Position numbers and translations under genes: made by a program. From positions 248,001 to 312,000 of the forward strand of contig WGMX01000023.1 in NCBI GenBank assembly GCA_016124855.1: 64,000 nucleotides of DNA. The letters are read 5' to 3'. Source of the DNA: Anaerolineaceae bacterium. Its GTDB lineage: Bacteria > Chloroflexota > Anaerolineae > Aggregatilineales > Phototrophicaceae. How positions within the stretch are numbered: the first letter of the stretch is position 1; every line of letters begins with the position of its first letter. Below are positions 43,222-52,607 of this stretch, piece after piece. The notes beneath the pieces were generated by a model. That model worked only from the letters and a program-made list of their open reading frames with translations, was not told where the DNA came from and did no database searches.

Positions 43222-44849
43222 GCGCGTACCCGCCGTATCCAAATGCCTAGTCCAACAGCGAAAACCAGTCCCGGAAGCAAAATCACCGTAATGAAGGAAA
43301 TGACATCCAAAGTTTGACCATCGACAAAAATGACGGGACTTCCTGTTCCGTAGGCTTGGGGCGCAAAGTTAATACGGTCACTAAAGCCGGTTAACCACGA
43401 TAACCCATCCGTAAATAAGATGCCATTACCGCCAGTTTGTACCAGACTATTGGTCGCAAAATCACTGTCACCAACGAGCAGTACTTTTGCGCCTGTAGTG
43501 CGGTTATATGACCATGCGACGGTCGACAATGGGCCGGGAATATCGACCCCTTGATCAAACTTATAAGTCTCAGTTTCGCCCAATGTTTTAAGATCAGTCT
43601 CACCATAACTTTGTGGTGATGACATGATGACTTTGCCATTGGGTACATTCTCTGCTGGCGTCGTGCTGACTTCTACCGGTCGCGCGATCTTAAACAGAGT
43701 TGGTGCATTATTCTGGTCGAGCCGTCGGGCAATATCATTTTCGGGGTAAATGGCCGCGCTCACAATATCCAGCAGTGTTTGCCCGTGTGATGCTTCATCT
43801 ACGACCGCTGCATCTAAAGCTCGTATGCCGAAATGTTCCCAAAGATAATGATTGAATAATCCATCAAAGCGTAAAAACGCATCTTGATTGAACAGAACAT
43901 CTGCCATGATGAACAATGCCCCGCCTTTTTGCAGGTAGCGGTCAATCACGGCGATTTCGGCCTCTGAAAAGTCAGTCGTCGGACGTGCCAAAATTACGGC
44001 TGAGGCTGTTTCTGGAATATTTCCGCCGCTTGCCGCCAGATCAGAAATACTAATAGGGTAGGTGATAAGCCCACTTTCTCGAATGCCGTTGTTGATGCCG
44101 GATAAGCCTTGCGGCTCAGCGCTCAATGGATCACGCTCGGCATGGCTTTGGTCAAAATAGACGGTAAGTGTACCTGAAATTAGCAGTCGCGATATGGCTT
44201 CGGTCATGTCCCGTTCTTGGCTCTCAGAGCGGGGCAATCTGGATACGCTGTTGAAATCGACCGACCCATCCGTGTTGAGATAGGACAAAAACACCTCGCC
44301 GTCGCTCGTAACCCCGAATTTTTGCGCCATCGCAGGTTGTTCATCAGGGTCAACATAATTCCGTGTTATTTTCTGGTTCGAGCCTTCTTCGTATAACCTG
44401 AAGAACTGGTCATCAATTTCGCGCTGAGACAATGTGCGGGGACTATAGAAACCGGTTATCCGAATCGGTCGTGTAATTTGCCGTAAGATATTACGGGTTT
44501 CGTCGCTGATGCTAAAGCGTTGACCTTCCGTCATATCCAGCACAATAACGGCTCGCTGCAAGACTACGTAAACCAGTGCCACGATTCCAATCAACAGCAG
44601 CGCACCGAAAACGGCAGATGTGCTGTATCGAGCCTGCCGACCACTGACGAAGGCGCGGAATTCCTGCGGGGTCATCACTGCCCACAGTACGATTCCCACA
44701 GTACCAACACCCAGCACCGCAATAATCAGGTCGTTAAATCCGCCTTGCCAGATAAGCCCAACAATTCCCATCAGCAGCGCTACGCCGCCAATAATGCTTG
44801 ACCACAACCCAATTTGACCGCGTGTGAGAACAATATTTTCATTTCGCAT
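43218..44849 (-). CDS. GldG-like ABC transporter auxiliary component
   Basis: This 543-residue protein has two N-terminal membrane helices and another at about residues 85-105. A large extracytoplasmic domain of the GldG type follows (FYSPRTLSQREIDDQFFRLYEE, EVFLSYLNTDGSVDF, VILARPTTDFSEAEIAVIDR), and a C-terminal anchor helix ends in GIWIRRVRA. In Bacteroidota GldA/F/G belong to gliding motility, but homologous sets are widespread in non-gliding bacteria and their substrate is unknown. It starts 3 bp after the permease stop and overlaps the DUF4340 gene by ATGA. Confidence 0.88.
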   Translation of the reverse strand: MRNENIVLTRGQIGLWSSIIGGVALLMGIVGLIWQGGFNDLIIAVLGVGTVGIVLWAVMTPQEFRAFVSGRQARYSTSAVFGALLLIGIVALVYVVLQRAVIVLDMTEGQRFSISDETRNILRQITRPIRITGFYSPRTLSQREIDDQFFRLYEEGSNQKITRNYVDPDEQPAMAQKFGVTSDGEVFLSYLNTDGSVDFNSVSRLPRSESQERDMTEAISRLLISGTLTVYFDQSHAERDPLSAEPQGLSGINNGIRESGLITYPISISDLAASGGNIPETASAVILARPTTDFSEAEIAVIDRYLQKGGALFIMADVLFNQDAFLRFDGLFNHYLWEHFGIRALDAAVVDEASHGQTLLDIVSAAIYPENDIARRLDQNNAPTLFKIARPVEVSTTPAENVPNGKVIMSSPQSYGETDLKTLGETETYKFDQGVDIPGPLSTVAWSYNRTTGAKVLLVGDSDFATNSLVQTGGNGILFTDGLSWLTGFSDRINFAPQAYGTGSPVIFVDGQTLDVISFITVILLPGLVFAVGLGIWIRRVRA

Positions 44850-44852
44850 GAC

Positions 44853-45578
44853 TTAACGCCACCTGTGAGATTCCACGATGCGCACCGCAACGAACAGCAT
44901 AATGGCGATGATGCCTGCAAAATAAGCGATATCCTCTGCCCGCACAATGCCAAAAGCGAACGAATCAGTGTAATGGGCTGCCAATGAAAGCTGGCGGATC
45001 GCACGGGCCAAATCGAGATTTGTGACGATCTGTCCGGCAACATCGCCCAAATAAAGAAAGGTGAGGGTTGCGATGCTCAAGAATGCCGCGACGATTTGAT
45101 TTTCGGTCAACGCTGAAAACATCAAACCGATTGCCAACGAGGCGCCACCGTACAGCCAAATGCCGATGTAAGCGCATATCGTGTGCGACATATCAGGATT
45201 GGAAATACGTGCCACGATAATTTGATAGCTAAAAGTGATGGCTAAAAGCAAACTGTAGTACAGCCACGCGCTCAGAAACTTACCGACGACAATCGCGTTA
45301 TCATTAACAGGCGATGTCAGCAGCAGTTCCATTGTACCTTCACGTTGTTCTTCAGCGAGCATCCGCATCGTCAATAATGGCCCAAAGAAAATCATAGCGG
45401 TTGCCATAAAATCGGGAATTAATGACGGATTGATCGGCTTAACCGTTAAGCTGTAGGCCACATCACCGTTAAAGTACAATCCGGTCAATATCAGCAGCGC
45501 GCCCGCGATGACATATGAAATGGGCGAACTGAAATACTGCCCCATCTCGCGTCTGAAGATTGTCCAAGTTCCCGTCAT
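44853..45578 (-). CDS. ABC transporter permease (GldF-like, ABC-2 type)
   Basis: This 241-residue permease has six membrane helices, starting with WTIFRREMGQYFSSPISYVI, a sequence shape characteristic of GldF-type ABC-2 permeases, and RMLAEEQREGTMELLLTSPV, the conserved cytoplasmic loop. It forms the membrane channel for the ATPase encoded 4 bp upstream and works with the GldG-like protein encoded 3 bp downstream. Substrate unknown. Confidence 0.92.
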   Translation of the reverse strand: MTGTWTIFRREMGQYFSSPISYVIAGALLILTGLYFNGDVAYSLTVKPINPSLIPDFMATAMIFFGPLLTMRMLAEEQREGTMELLLTSPVNDNAIVVGKFLSAWLYYSLLLAITFSYQIIVARISNPDMSHTICAYIGIWLYGGASLAIGLMFSALTENQIVAAFLSIATLTFLYLGDVAGQIVTNLDLARAIRQLSLAAHYTDSFAFGIVRAEDIAYFAGIIAIMLFVAVRIVESHRWR

Positions 45579-45582
45579 AATT

Positions 45583-46497
45583 TTACTCTTTGCCTACCAC
45601 ATCGAGGAACATTTCCTCTAACGTCATTGCTACAGGGCGTAACTCTAAAAGTTGATAGCCACCCTCAACGACCTTTTGGGCGACCTCACCGCGTACATCT
45701 TTTCCAGCTTTAACACGGATGGTGAATCCCGCACCTTGTGGCGAAATGCCTTCAATGCCGGGGATAGCCGACAATAATTTGCCAGCGGTCGCTGCGTTCG
45801 CGCCGCCCACTTGGGCGTACAAGTGATCACCTTTTTGAATTTGCTTACGGAGTGTGGCGGGCGCGCCCTGCGCCACAATGTGACCTTTGTTGATGATAAT
45901 CACGCGGTCGCAAACTTGTTCCGCTTCGGAGAGGATGTGCGTGCTAAAAAGTACAGTGTGCTTTTTGCCTAATTGTCGCACACTCTCACGTACTTCAATC
46001 ACCTGCTGGGGATCGATGCCGATAGTTGGTTCATCAAGGATCACGACTTCGGGTTCATGCACAAGCGCTTGCGCCAAGCCTAGGCGCTGGCGCATACCCT
46101 TTGAAAGATTGCGCACCAGCGTGTTACGGCGGTCAGAGAGATTCACGGTTTCCAGCACATGCTGAACGCGCTGGTTTGGATTGCGAATCCCGCGCAGTTT
46201 TGCCCAGAACGTGATATACCCCTTGACCGTCATATCAGGGTAAATCGGTACGCGCTCAGGTAAGTAACCAACACGTTTACGGACTTCCATCGAGTCCTCG
46301 GTGACATCAAATCCGGCAATCTTAGCGATGCCCTCGGATGGAGGCATAAACCCTGTCAACATACGCATCGTCGTGGTTTTGCCTGCACCGTTCGGCCCTA
46401 ATAATCCCACGATCTCGCCTGTTTTTGCCGTAAACGACATATTGTCAACGGCTAGAAAATTGTTGTATCGCTTCGTCAGGTTTTGGACTTCAATCAT
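45583..46497 (-). CDS. ABC transporter ATP-binding protein (GldA-like)
   Basis: This 304-residue ATPase has Walker A GPNGAGKTTT, a Q-loop region (VGYLPERVPIYPDM), signature LSKGMRQRLGLAQAL, Walker B VVILDEPTIGIDP and the switch His in FSTHIL. A C-terminal extension of about 80 residues (DVRGEVAQKVVEGGYQLLEL) is typical of ABC-2 exporter ATPases. It energises the adjacent permease and is first in the operon ATPase, permease, GldG-like, DUF4340. Confidence 0.96.
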   Translation of the reverse strand: MIEVQNLTKRYNNFLAVDNMSFTAKTGEIVGLLGPNGAGKTTTMRMLTGFMPPSEGIAKIAGFDVTEDSMEVRKRVGYLPERVPIYPDMTVKGYITFWAKLRGIRNPNQRVQHVLETVNLSDRRNTLVRNLSKGMRQRLGLAQALVHEPEVVILDEPTIGIDPQQVIEVRESVRQLGKKHTVLFSTHILSEAEQVCDRVIIINKGHIVAQGAPATLRKQIQKGDHLYAQVGGANAATAGKLLSAIPGIEGISPQGAGFTIRVKAGKDVRGEVAQKVVEGGYQLLELRPVAMTLEEMFLDVVGKE

Positions 46498-46597
46498 AGT
46501 AATGCTGCCTGATACGTGCTCATATCGCTCTTTTGCATCCTACTTCGGCTTTTTGACAAGCGTCAAGTAAATGTATAGGCATTTGCACAAGGATTTC

Positions 46598-48358
46598 TCA
46601 ACCCTTACGTATGCCGCCGGGTAAATAATCGCCCAAGATCGAACCGCCGATGAACTCTCGCAGCAAAGATGTGTCGGGAATCATCGCTTCTTGCGTGGCT
46701 GAAAGGGGCTGCACCCAGCGCAAGAATGAAAGCAAACGGTTAGCTTCAATATATGCAGGCGTTCCCTGTTCGACTTGCAGCAGCAAGGGTTCGGCTAATG
46801 GTCGCAGCGCGGCTAATTCATAGACCAATGCTGAATTAAAAATCGCGTGAGCATTCTCTTGATACGGGAAAATGTTCTGTTTTTCCCCGCGTCGTACACT
46901 TTGCCATCGGAGCAAGGTGTCGGTCGCATTATAGCCACGATGTCGGGCATCCCTAACGATACGCCGCATTAATCGCACATCGGTGGTCGAGACCCGGTTA
47001 TGAATATCGGTGTTGAGCTGCGTTAACGCCGAGACGTAAATTCGATATACTTTTTCTGATGGAATGTCCGGCACAAGTCCCGGATTAAGTCCGTGAATAC
47101 CTTCGACAATAATGATTTGCTTCGGTCGTAATTTTACTATAACACCTTCGCCGCTCTTGCCTTTAATAAAGTCAAAATGGGAAAGCTGCGTTTCTTCGCC
47201 CGCCATTAATTGCAGTAAATGCCGGTTAAATACCGGTAAATTAATAGCCTGAAGCGATTCAAAGTCGTAATCTCCTTTTGAATCACGTGGGGTAAGTTCA
47301 CGGTCGACAAAATACATGTCCATCTCGACCGTATAGGGTTGCAAACCGTGTGCCAGCAGTTGGATTGCTAGGCGTTTTGAAAAAGTCGTTTTGCCAGAAG
47401 ACGAAGGTCCGGCGATTAAAACCAGTTGGACTTGACCTTGTTCGTGCTGTTGGTATATATGGCTGGCGATTTGCGCCATGCGCTGTTCATGAAATGCTTC
47501 TGCGACCAGTATCAGCTCTTGCGCGCGATTTTCACGCACAATCTGATTCATCTTGCCAATATCTTCGACCCCTAACCGTGCCAGCCAACTGTCTGCCTGC
47601 TGAAAGACTTGTACCAATTTGCCAACGGCTTCAATTGGGGGCAACTCAGTTGGATTTTCTTTCCTCGGATATTGCAAGATGAACCCGCCGCTGGTCGAAA
47701 TCAGCCGGAAGGTCTGCAAGTAACGGGTAGATGGCAGCATATAGCCATAATAGTAATCTTCGCGTCCACGCAGGTTGTAGAGCGTTAAATCACTGCGGGT
47801 TCGCTGCTCCAGCAATCGGACTTTAGCATTTTCATCTCGGGTCGCGAATAAGGCCGCTGCTTCATCTCGCTTGGCGACCCGTTTAGTGATCGGATCGTCG
47901 CTGTCCACGATCATGCGCATTTCCTGCTCAAGCTGCTCAAGCTCGTTCTCTGTTAGTTGAGGACGATTTACCATCTGGCAGTAAAAGCCGCCTTCCGGTA
48001 TAGCATAGCTCACTCTAACCTGCGCCCCAGACCATAACTCATCAACTGCAGTCGCCAGCAGCATCACCAGTGAACGGCGATAAATGCGCCCACCATCACT
48101 GTTGGTCAGCAGCACAGGCGTTAGCGTAGCATCCCGCGATACCGGATAGGCGAGTTCCCTCAGTCTGCCATCTAAAATCCCGCCCATAATCAAATCGGCG
48201 GCGATGGTCTTATCAATTTTACTGGCTTCAATCAAAAAAGACTCGATGCTTGTTCCGATTGGTCCTTCTAGGAGAATGTCATTTTTAATCGTAACTTGTA
48301 CGGTTTTACGTGGTTTTGCGGCTCGAATATCTGTTTCTTCCGCCTTCGATAATTGCAT
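46598..48358 (-). CDS. TGS-SAD-uridine kinase-like fusion (nucleoside kinase)
   Basis: This protein of about 586 residues starts with a TGS domain (about 15-80, VQVTIKNDILLEGPIGTSIE) and a threonyl-tRNA-synthetase-type second additional domain (GGFYCQMVNRPQLTENEL). A P-loop kinase of the uridine kinase/phosphoribulokinase type follows (Walker A GPSSSGKTTF, VEMDMYFVDRELTPRD, IIVEGIHGLNPGL). Such fusions occur in Firmicutes, Thermotogae and Chloroflexota and are annotated as nucleoside kinases; the substrate is not proven. ATG at 48358 is my choice; ATG at 48373 is also in frame. A TATAAT lies upstream on the minus strand at 48394-48399. Single gene. Confidence 0.88.
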   Translation of the reverse strand: MQLSKAEETDIRAAKPRKTVQVTIKNDILLEGPIGTSIESFLIEASKIDKTIAADLIMGGILDGRLRELAYPVSRDATLTPVLLTNSDGGRIYRRSLVMLLATAVDELWSGAQVRVSYAIPEGGFYCQMVNRPQLTENELEQLEQEMRMIVDSDDPITKRVAKRDEAAALFATRDENAKVRLLEQRTRSDLTLYNLRGREDYYYGYMLPSTRYLQTFRLISTSGGFILQYPRKENPTELPPIEAVGKLVQVFQQADSWLARLGVEDIGKMNQIVRENRAQELILVAEAFHEQRMAQIASHIYQQHEQGQVQLVLIAGPSSSGKTTFSKRLAIQLLAHGLQPYTVEMDMYFVDRELTPRDSKGDYDFESLQAINLPVFNRHLLQLMAGEETQLSHFDFIKGKSGEGVIVKLRPKQIIIVEGIHGLNPGLVPDIPSEKVYRIYVSALTQLNTDIHNRVSTTDVRLMRRIVRDARHRGYNATDTLLRWQSVRRGEKQNIFPYQENAHAIFNSALVYELAALRPLAEPLLLQVEQGTPAYIEANRLLSFLRWVQPLSATQEAMIPDTSLLREFIGGSILGDYLPGGIRKG

Positions 48359-48489
48359 ACAATGTTCTTTCATCAACGGTGTTTACATTTTTCATTATAG
48401 ACGACAGGGTATTCAAAAAAAGCCTTAATGCCTAGTTCACCTTGCGCTAAATGAGTTATCTCTCATAATTTGGGATGACCGAACGTGCT

Positions 48490-48519
48490 TTGAGAAGCTC
48501 CCGTACTTGGTGCTATAAT
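48490..48519 (+). promoter_or_regulatory. Promoter of hpt-cca
   Basis: TTGAGA (48490-48495), 18 bp, then a perfect TATAAT (48514-48519) with a TGC just before it, making an extended -10. The start would be near 48526, about 20 bases before the ATG. AAGGA (48536-48540) is the ribosome binding site. Confidence 0.65.
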
Positions 48520-48546
48520 CCTCCCATCACATGCTAAGGAAAATCT

Positions 48547-49101
48547 ATGTCGAGTTATGACAAATATCTACAAGAAGTATTGATTGATGAAGAAAGCCTT
48601 CAAAAACGGGTTGCCGAACTGGGCAAACAGATTTCGGCGGATTACGGCGAAGGTGATGACCTCATATTGATCTGTATTCTCAAGGGCGGGGTCATGTTTT
48701 TGGTCGATCTCAGTCGCCATATCGAAACTCCACATGAAATTGATTTTCTGGCTGTCTCCAGTTATGGCAAAGGTGTCCGTGAATCGAGTGGTAATGTTCG
48801 CATCGACATGGACTTAGGCTCAAATGTTACGGGTCGGCACGTGTTAATTGTAGAAGACATCATTGATAGCGGAGAAACGCTGCGCTTCGTCATGGATGTC
48901 ATGATGGCTCGGCGTCCCGCCAGCTTAAAACTATGCACCTTGCTCAATAAACCCTCCCGCCGCCGTGTTGACATCCCCATCGATTATGTCGGCTTTGAAA
49001 TCGAGAACAAGTTCGTCTTTGGCTACGGCTTAGATCTAGATGAAAAGTATCGAAATCTGCGCTTTGTCGGCGTGGTCAATCTGGATGCTTTGCCAAAATG
49101 A
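48547..49101 (+). CDS. hpt: Hypoxanthine phosphoribosyltransferase
   Basis: Hpt of 184 residues salvages hypoxanthine (and usually guanine) with PRPP to give IMP/GMP in the cytoplasm. The PRPP-binding motif is VLIVEDIIDSGETL; the base-contact region is KPSRRRVDIPIDYVGFEI; ILKGGVMFLVDL and VSSYGKGVRESS (flexible loop) are normal. Length is typical. It has a good promoter and ribosome binding site and overlaps cca by ATGA (49098-49101). Confidence 0.97.
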   Translation: MSSYDKYLQEVLIDEESLQKRVAELGKQISADYGEGDDLILICILKGGVMFLVDLSRHIETPHEIDFLAVSSYGKGVRESSGNVRIDMDLGSNVTGRHVLIVEDIIDSGETLRFVMDVMMARRPASLKLCTLLNKPSRRRVDIPIDYVGFEIENKFVFGYGLDLDEKYRNLRFVGVVNLDALPK

Positions 49102-50573
49102 TAACTATCCGTCCGAAGCGGCCTCATCGCCCGCTGATTTGGCCGGATATCGTAGCTGAACTTCAACAGGTATTGGCGGACAGTCCCGACGAAGTCTGGA
49201 TTGTCGGCGGTGCTGTTCGTGATGCACTGTTACATCGGCCTCTTCATGATCTCGATCTAGCAACATCCGGGCAGGCTACAAAACTGGCGCGGCAAATAGC
49301 CAATTACTTCAAGGGGGATTTTTTCATTCTCGATGCAGATCGCGATGTTGGGCGTGCATTACTGAATCTTCCTGATGGTCAGTTTGTAATTGATGTGGCT
49401 CATTGTCGCGGCACTTCCCTCAGTGATGATCTTAATGACCGTGACTTTACTTTTAATGCAATGGCTGTCGATCTCAAAGACGATTTGTCCTTACTCCTTG
49501 ATCCATTAGATGGCGAAACAGATATCAAAAACCACTTGCTGCGGCGTTGCAGTGCCCATGCCCTTTCGGTTGATCCCATTCGTGCTTTGCGGGCCGTACG
49601 CCAGAGCAGCCAACTCAATATGCACATTGAAGCCGAGACGTTGCGCGATATAAAGGCTTCTATTTCCGCCTTGAGTGCCTCATCACCCGAACGAATCCGT
49701 GACGAATGGTTCAAACTGTTGTCAGTGCCTCGGCCAGTTGCTGCCATCCGTGTTGCTGATGCGCTTGGTTTGCTCAAAGTCGTTATTCCTGAATCTGCCC
49801 CATTGCACACCGTAATGGAATCCAGCGCTTACTTGCACAATGCGTGGCAGCATACACTGATGCTCGTTGAAAACATGACCAGCATTTTAAACGTCATAAG
49901 TTATACCCGTACTGACCAAACGGCGGCGTCCTTTGGTTTAGGCATGTTGGCAATTCAACTGGATCGCTACCGGAGTCGTTTGCATACACATTTAAACACC
50001 ATGTGGCCAAATGATCGTACGCATCCGGCTTTATTGATGCTGGCAAGTTTGCTTTATGCTTCGGGTAAAGTTGATCAAACCGAGAATTTTGCAGCCAAGA
50101 GCGCTGCATATGCCGGTGTTCGGGCCGATGCGCTTCGGTTAAGCATTGCGGAAAAATCTCGCTTGATGGTCATCTTGCGTTATCAACGCCTTATCTACAC
50201 CCTTGAAGATACAACACCGCTGTCACTCTATCACTTTTGGCGAAAATTGAATGAAGCAGGCATAGACGTGTGTTTGATGACGTTAGCTGATTATTTGGCG
50301 ACACATGGATCACATTTGAAGCAGGATGAATGGTTGATGCTGGTGGAACGCGTTCGCATTGTGCTTGAGGCATGGTACGACAAACACCAACAAATCGTGT
50401 CACCGCCTTCTCTCGTGGATGGCAATCAGTTGATGGAATTTTTACAGCTCAAGCCCGGACCCATTTTGGGCGAACTGTTGGAGCAGATTCGCGTCGGACA
50501 GGTTATCAATGAAGTGCATGATCGCGATAGTGCTTTAGCCTATGCCAAAGCGTATCTAGCGAGCAAAGGTTAG
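49098..50573 (+). CDS. cca: CCA tRNA nucleotidyltransferase / poly(A) polymerase family
   Basis: This 491-residue class II nucleotidyltransferase has VWIVGGAVRDALL (the GG motif) and HDLDLAT with the metal-binding D-x-D. Motif RDFTFNAMAVDL and the ribose/base-selecting DPIRALRAVRQS helix follow. An HD-like region follows (LHNAWQHTLMLVENM), with its last metal ligands poorly kept. It adds or repairs CCA at tRNA 3' ends; a sole A- or CC-adding role cannot be excluded. The start overlaps hpt. Its stop overlaps by 4 bases the stop of the convergent ImmA-like gene. Confidence 0.93.
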   Translation: MITIRPKRPHRPLIWPDIVAELQQVLADSPDEVWIVGGAVRDALLHRPLHDLDLATSGQATKLARQIANYFKGDFFILDADRDVGRALLNLPDGQFVIDVAHCRGTSLSDDLNDRDFTFNAMAVDLKDDLSLLLDPLDGETDIKNHLLRRCSAHALSVDPIRALRAVRQSSQLNMHIEAETLRDIKASISALSASSPERIRDEWFKLLSVPRPVAAIRVADALGLLKVVIPESAPLHTVMESSAYLHNAWQHTLMLVENMTSILNVISYTRTDQTAASFGLGMLAIQLDRYRSRLHTHLNTMWPNDRTHPALLMLASLLYASGKVDQTENFAAKSAAYAGVRADALRLSIAEKSRLMVILRYQRLIYTLEDTTPLSLYHFWRKLNEAGIDVCLMTLADYLATHGSHLKQDEWLMLVERVRIVLEAWYDKHQQIVSPPSLVDGNQLMEFLQLKPGPILGELLEQIRVGQVINEVHDRDSALAYAKAYLASKG

Positions 50574-51007
50574 AGCTTTCCCATCACCTCACCTAAGCGA
50601 AGTTGAGCTTCTTCTTCAGGTACTTCAAAATGCATACTCATCGTTACCGGAGTACGCGCGCCTTCGCTCAATGTTTTAATCATCTCGATAGGCATTACTA
50701 ACATTCGAGCAAATATCTTAACTACTTCGTCGTTTTTGCCCTGTTTGACGATGTCCGGCAGACCGCGCTTTTCGCCCCATTCGCATTGGATCGTGTGTCG
50801 CGCTAGCATCCGTACTAAGGACATGCGTGGCGAATAGTGTCCGCCCGTTTTGAGGAAGCCGACCGACATATTGGTCATATCGACATCTTCCCACATATCC
50901 GCTTTTGGGCGCTGGAGCATAATTTCGATTGGAACGGGCGGATCATCAATTTCAAAGGTGCGGATAAGTTCGGAAGCAATGATCTCTAAACGGTCAAAAT
51001 CAATCAT
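50570..51007 (-). CDS. ImmA/IrrE-like protein lacking the zinc-binding motif
   Basis: This protein of 145 residues has a layout matching the ImmA/IrrE metallopeptidase family. The N-terminal part is IIASELIRTFEIDDPPVPIE. The C-terminal part is IFARMLVMPIEMIKTL followed by FEVPEEEAQLRL, which equals the FAxxLLMP and F-x-V-S-x-x-A-x-x-RL parts of the family. Where HEXXH is expected the sequence reads SLVRMLARHTIQCEW, so the zinc ligands and catalytic Glu are missing. It may be a non-enzymatic relative that binds protein or DNA. It overlaps rsmD by 8 bases and is cotranscribed with it. Confidence 0.65.
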   Translation of the reverse strand: MIDFDRLEIIASELIRTFEIDDPPVPIEIMLQRPKADMWEDVDMTNMSVGFLKTGGHYSPRMSLVRMLARHTIQCEWGEKRGLPDIVKQGKNDEVVKIFARMLVMPIEMIKTLSEGARTPVTMSMHFEVPEEEAQLRLGEVMGKL

Positions 51008-51602
51008 CTTTTTGTGACTCCTCTACAGTTTTGTCATCAGCCACGCCCTTACTGGCGAAAAACCACAGCAACGTATTTCCGTATTTCCGTTGATCAGTTG
51101 CCTGCAAATGTTTAAACTCAACCGGTACTTCTTCCGTCGGGTCAATCTGGACGATGAACTGAGTCTCCGTGTCTTTCATCCACGCTTCATTTGCATCCAA
51201 AATTTTTAATACATCCAACCACAGTTTTTTATACTGGGGCGGTGCGATATAGACAATGTCAAAGTCTTCAGTCGGCGCTTGAGCCACCACTTTCAGCGCA
51301 TCCGCCCGCTTCACAACAGCGTTCCCAGTAAGTTTTGCTGTCGCCAGATTATCTTGAATGGTCTTGATTGCCTTCGGTTCAAGATCTAAAAATACGGCTT
51401 TTCCTGCCCCCCGGCTTAGTGCCTCAATACCGACACTGCCCGTTCCAGCAAATAGATCGAGGAACACAGCGTCGTAAATATCCCGACCAATAATATTGAA
51501 GAGAGCCTCTTTCACTCTGTCCATGATTGGGCGCGTCGAATCGCCCGGAACCAATTTCAGTTTGCGACCTTTTGCACTGCCCGCAATGACTCGGAGTGGC
51601 AT
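51000..51602 (-). CDS. rsmD: 16S rRNA (guanine(966)-N(2))-methyltransferase RsmD
   Basis: RsmD of 200 residues methylates G966 of 16S rRNA. The start (MPLRVIAGSAKGRKL) and the SAM-binding LDLFAGTGSVGIEALSRGA are canonical, as is RPIMDRVKEALFNI. Motif IV, usually DPPY, reads IAPPQY, so the Asp is Ala. This variant may be common in the phylum; other motifs are intact. It starts 1 bp after the UroD-family stop and overlaps the ImmA-like gene. Confidence 0.92.
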   Translation of the reverse strand: MPLRVIAGSAKGRKLKLVPGDSTRPIMDRVKEALFNIIGRDIYDAVFLDLFAGTGSVGIEALSRGAGKAVFLDLEPKAIKTIQDNLATAKLTGNAVVKRADALKVVAQAPTEDFDIVYIAPPQYKKLWLDVLKILDANEAWMKDTETQFIVQIDPTEEVPVEFKHLQATDQRKYGNTLLWFFASKGVADDKTVEESQKDD

Positions 51603-51603
51603 A

Positions 51604-52596
51604 TTAGCGCTGTAATCCTAGAACGGCATCCAGTACGGCGCGAATATTCGAAAGCGGCGTGGTAGCCATAATGGCGCTCCCTGTTGACAAAATCAGACGG
51701 CGGTTATTGGTTAGGGCGATAGCTGCCCGAATTTGTTCACGTATACTCGTCGGCGTGCCGTAGTGCATATGTTGAACGTGCGACAACCCCCCGCAAACGG
51801 CGTGATTGAATAATAATTTGGCCTGTGCTAAGTCCGGTTCAGTGTGCTGGTCATGCCAATTGATGACCTGCACCGGCAGTTGGCTGCACAACCGGAACAT
51901 AGGAGCTTCTTCACTAAGATGCAGTACCTTTAACCACCATTTATCTTGAAGCGATTCGAGAATTTTACGATCGTAGGGCAGCCCGAAAATCCGATATTCT
52001 TCTTCAGTCAGCACATCGAAACTGGCTTCGCTTAAGTTGTAATAGATGCCCGACACAGGAAAACGCTTCATTGCATCTAAGAACCGCAGGGTAGTTTCGG
52101 TGATCGCGTTCAAACCGGTTTGTACGCGGTCTGGACTGGTTCGGATATGCCGAATCAATAGATCTCGCCCTGCAACCATCGCCGCCTGCGTCAGAGGACT
52201 ATATATGGTTTGAATAACTGGAGTATCGTCGTTTCGTAACCCGTCCGTAATCAAGCGCAGAGTCTCAAGCTGGCGGCCTAAACTGCCTCGTGTTGGATCC
52301 AGTGGTCGTAAATTCGTCCAATCAAGCGAACGGGTCACGACTCGCTTAACCCATGTCCTCGTGCCTTCCAGATTTCCTTGCCATTCATCCTGAAAACCAA
52401 AATCAGATACGGCAAAACTTTCGGCAGGCGTAACGTTTACGAAATCCCAATCGTATGTCTTTTGGAACTCGATGGTTGACCGTGCTAAATCTGCGGCACG
52501 CTGATCGTCTCCCGGCCAATGTCGCCACAAGGCCACCGGAAGGCGATCAGTGGCTTCACCAGCGAATGACTTCTCTAGTCTTTCGCGTTTGTTCAT
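51604..52596 (-). CDS. Uroporphyrinogen decarboxylase family protein
   Basis: This 330-residue TIM-barrel protein of the UroD superfamily has RERLEKSFAGEATDRLPVAL at the N-terminus, ending with the tail AAIALTNNRRLILSTGSAI. True HemE carries RQAGRYLPEY, which is replaced here by LWRHWPGDDQRAADL. It is therefore more likely a methyltransferase-type relative (MtaA/CmuA branch) or an uncharacterised member than a heme enzyme. It is 11 bp behind the TPR gene and 1 bp ahead of rsmD. Confidence 0.85.
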   Translation of the reverse strand: MNKRERLEKSFAGEATDRLPVALWRHWPGDDQRAADLARSTIEFQKTYDWDFVNVTPAESFAVSDFGFQDEWQGNLEGTRTWVKRVVTRSLDWTNLRPLDPTRGSLGRQLETLRLITDGLRNDDTPVIQTIYSPLTQAAMVAGRDLLIRHIRTSPDRVQTGLNAITETTLRFLDAMKRFPVSGIYYNLSEASFDVLTEEEYRIFGLPYDRKILESLQDKWWLKVLHLSEEAPMFRLCSQLPVQVINWHDQHTEPDLAQAKLLFNHAVCGGLSHVQHMHYGTPTSIREQIRAAIALTNNRRLILSTGSAIMATTPLSNIRAVLDAVLGLQR

Positions 52597-52607
52597 AGTT
52601 CAAGAAA

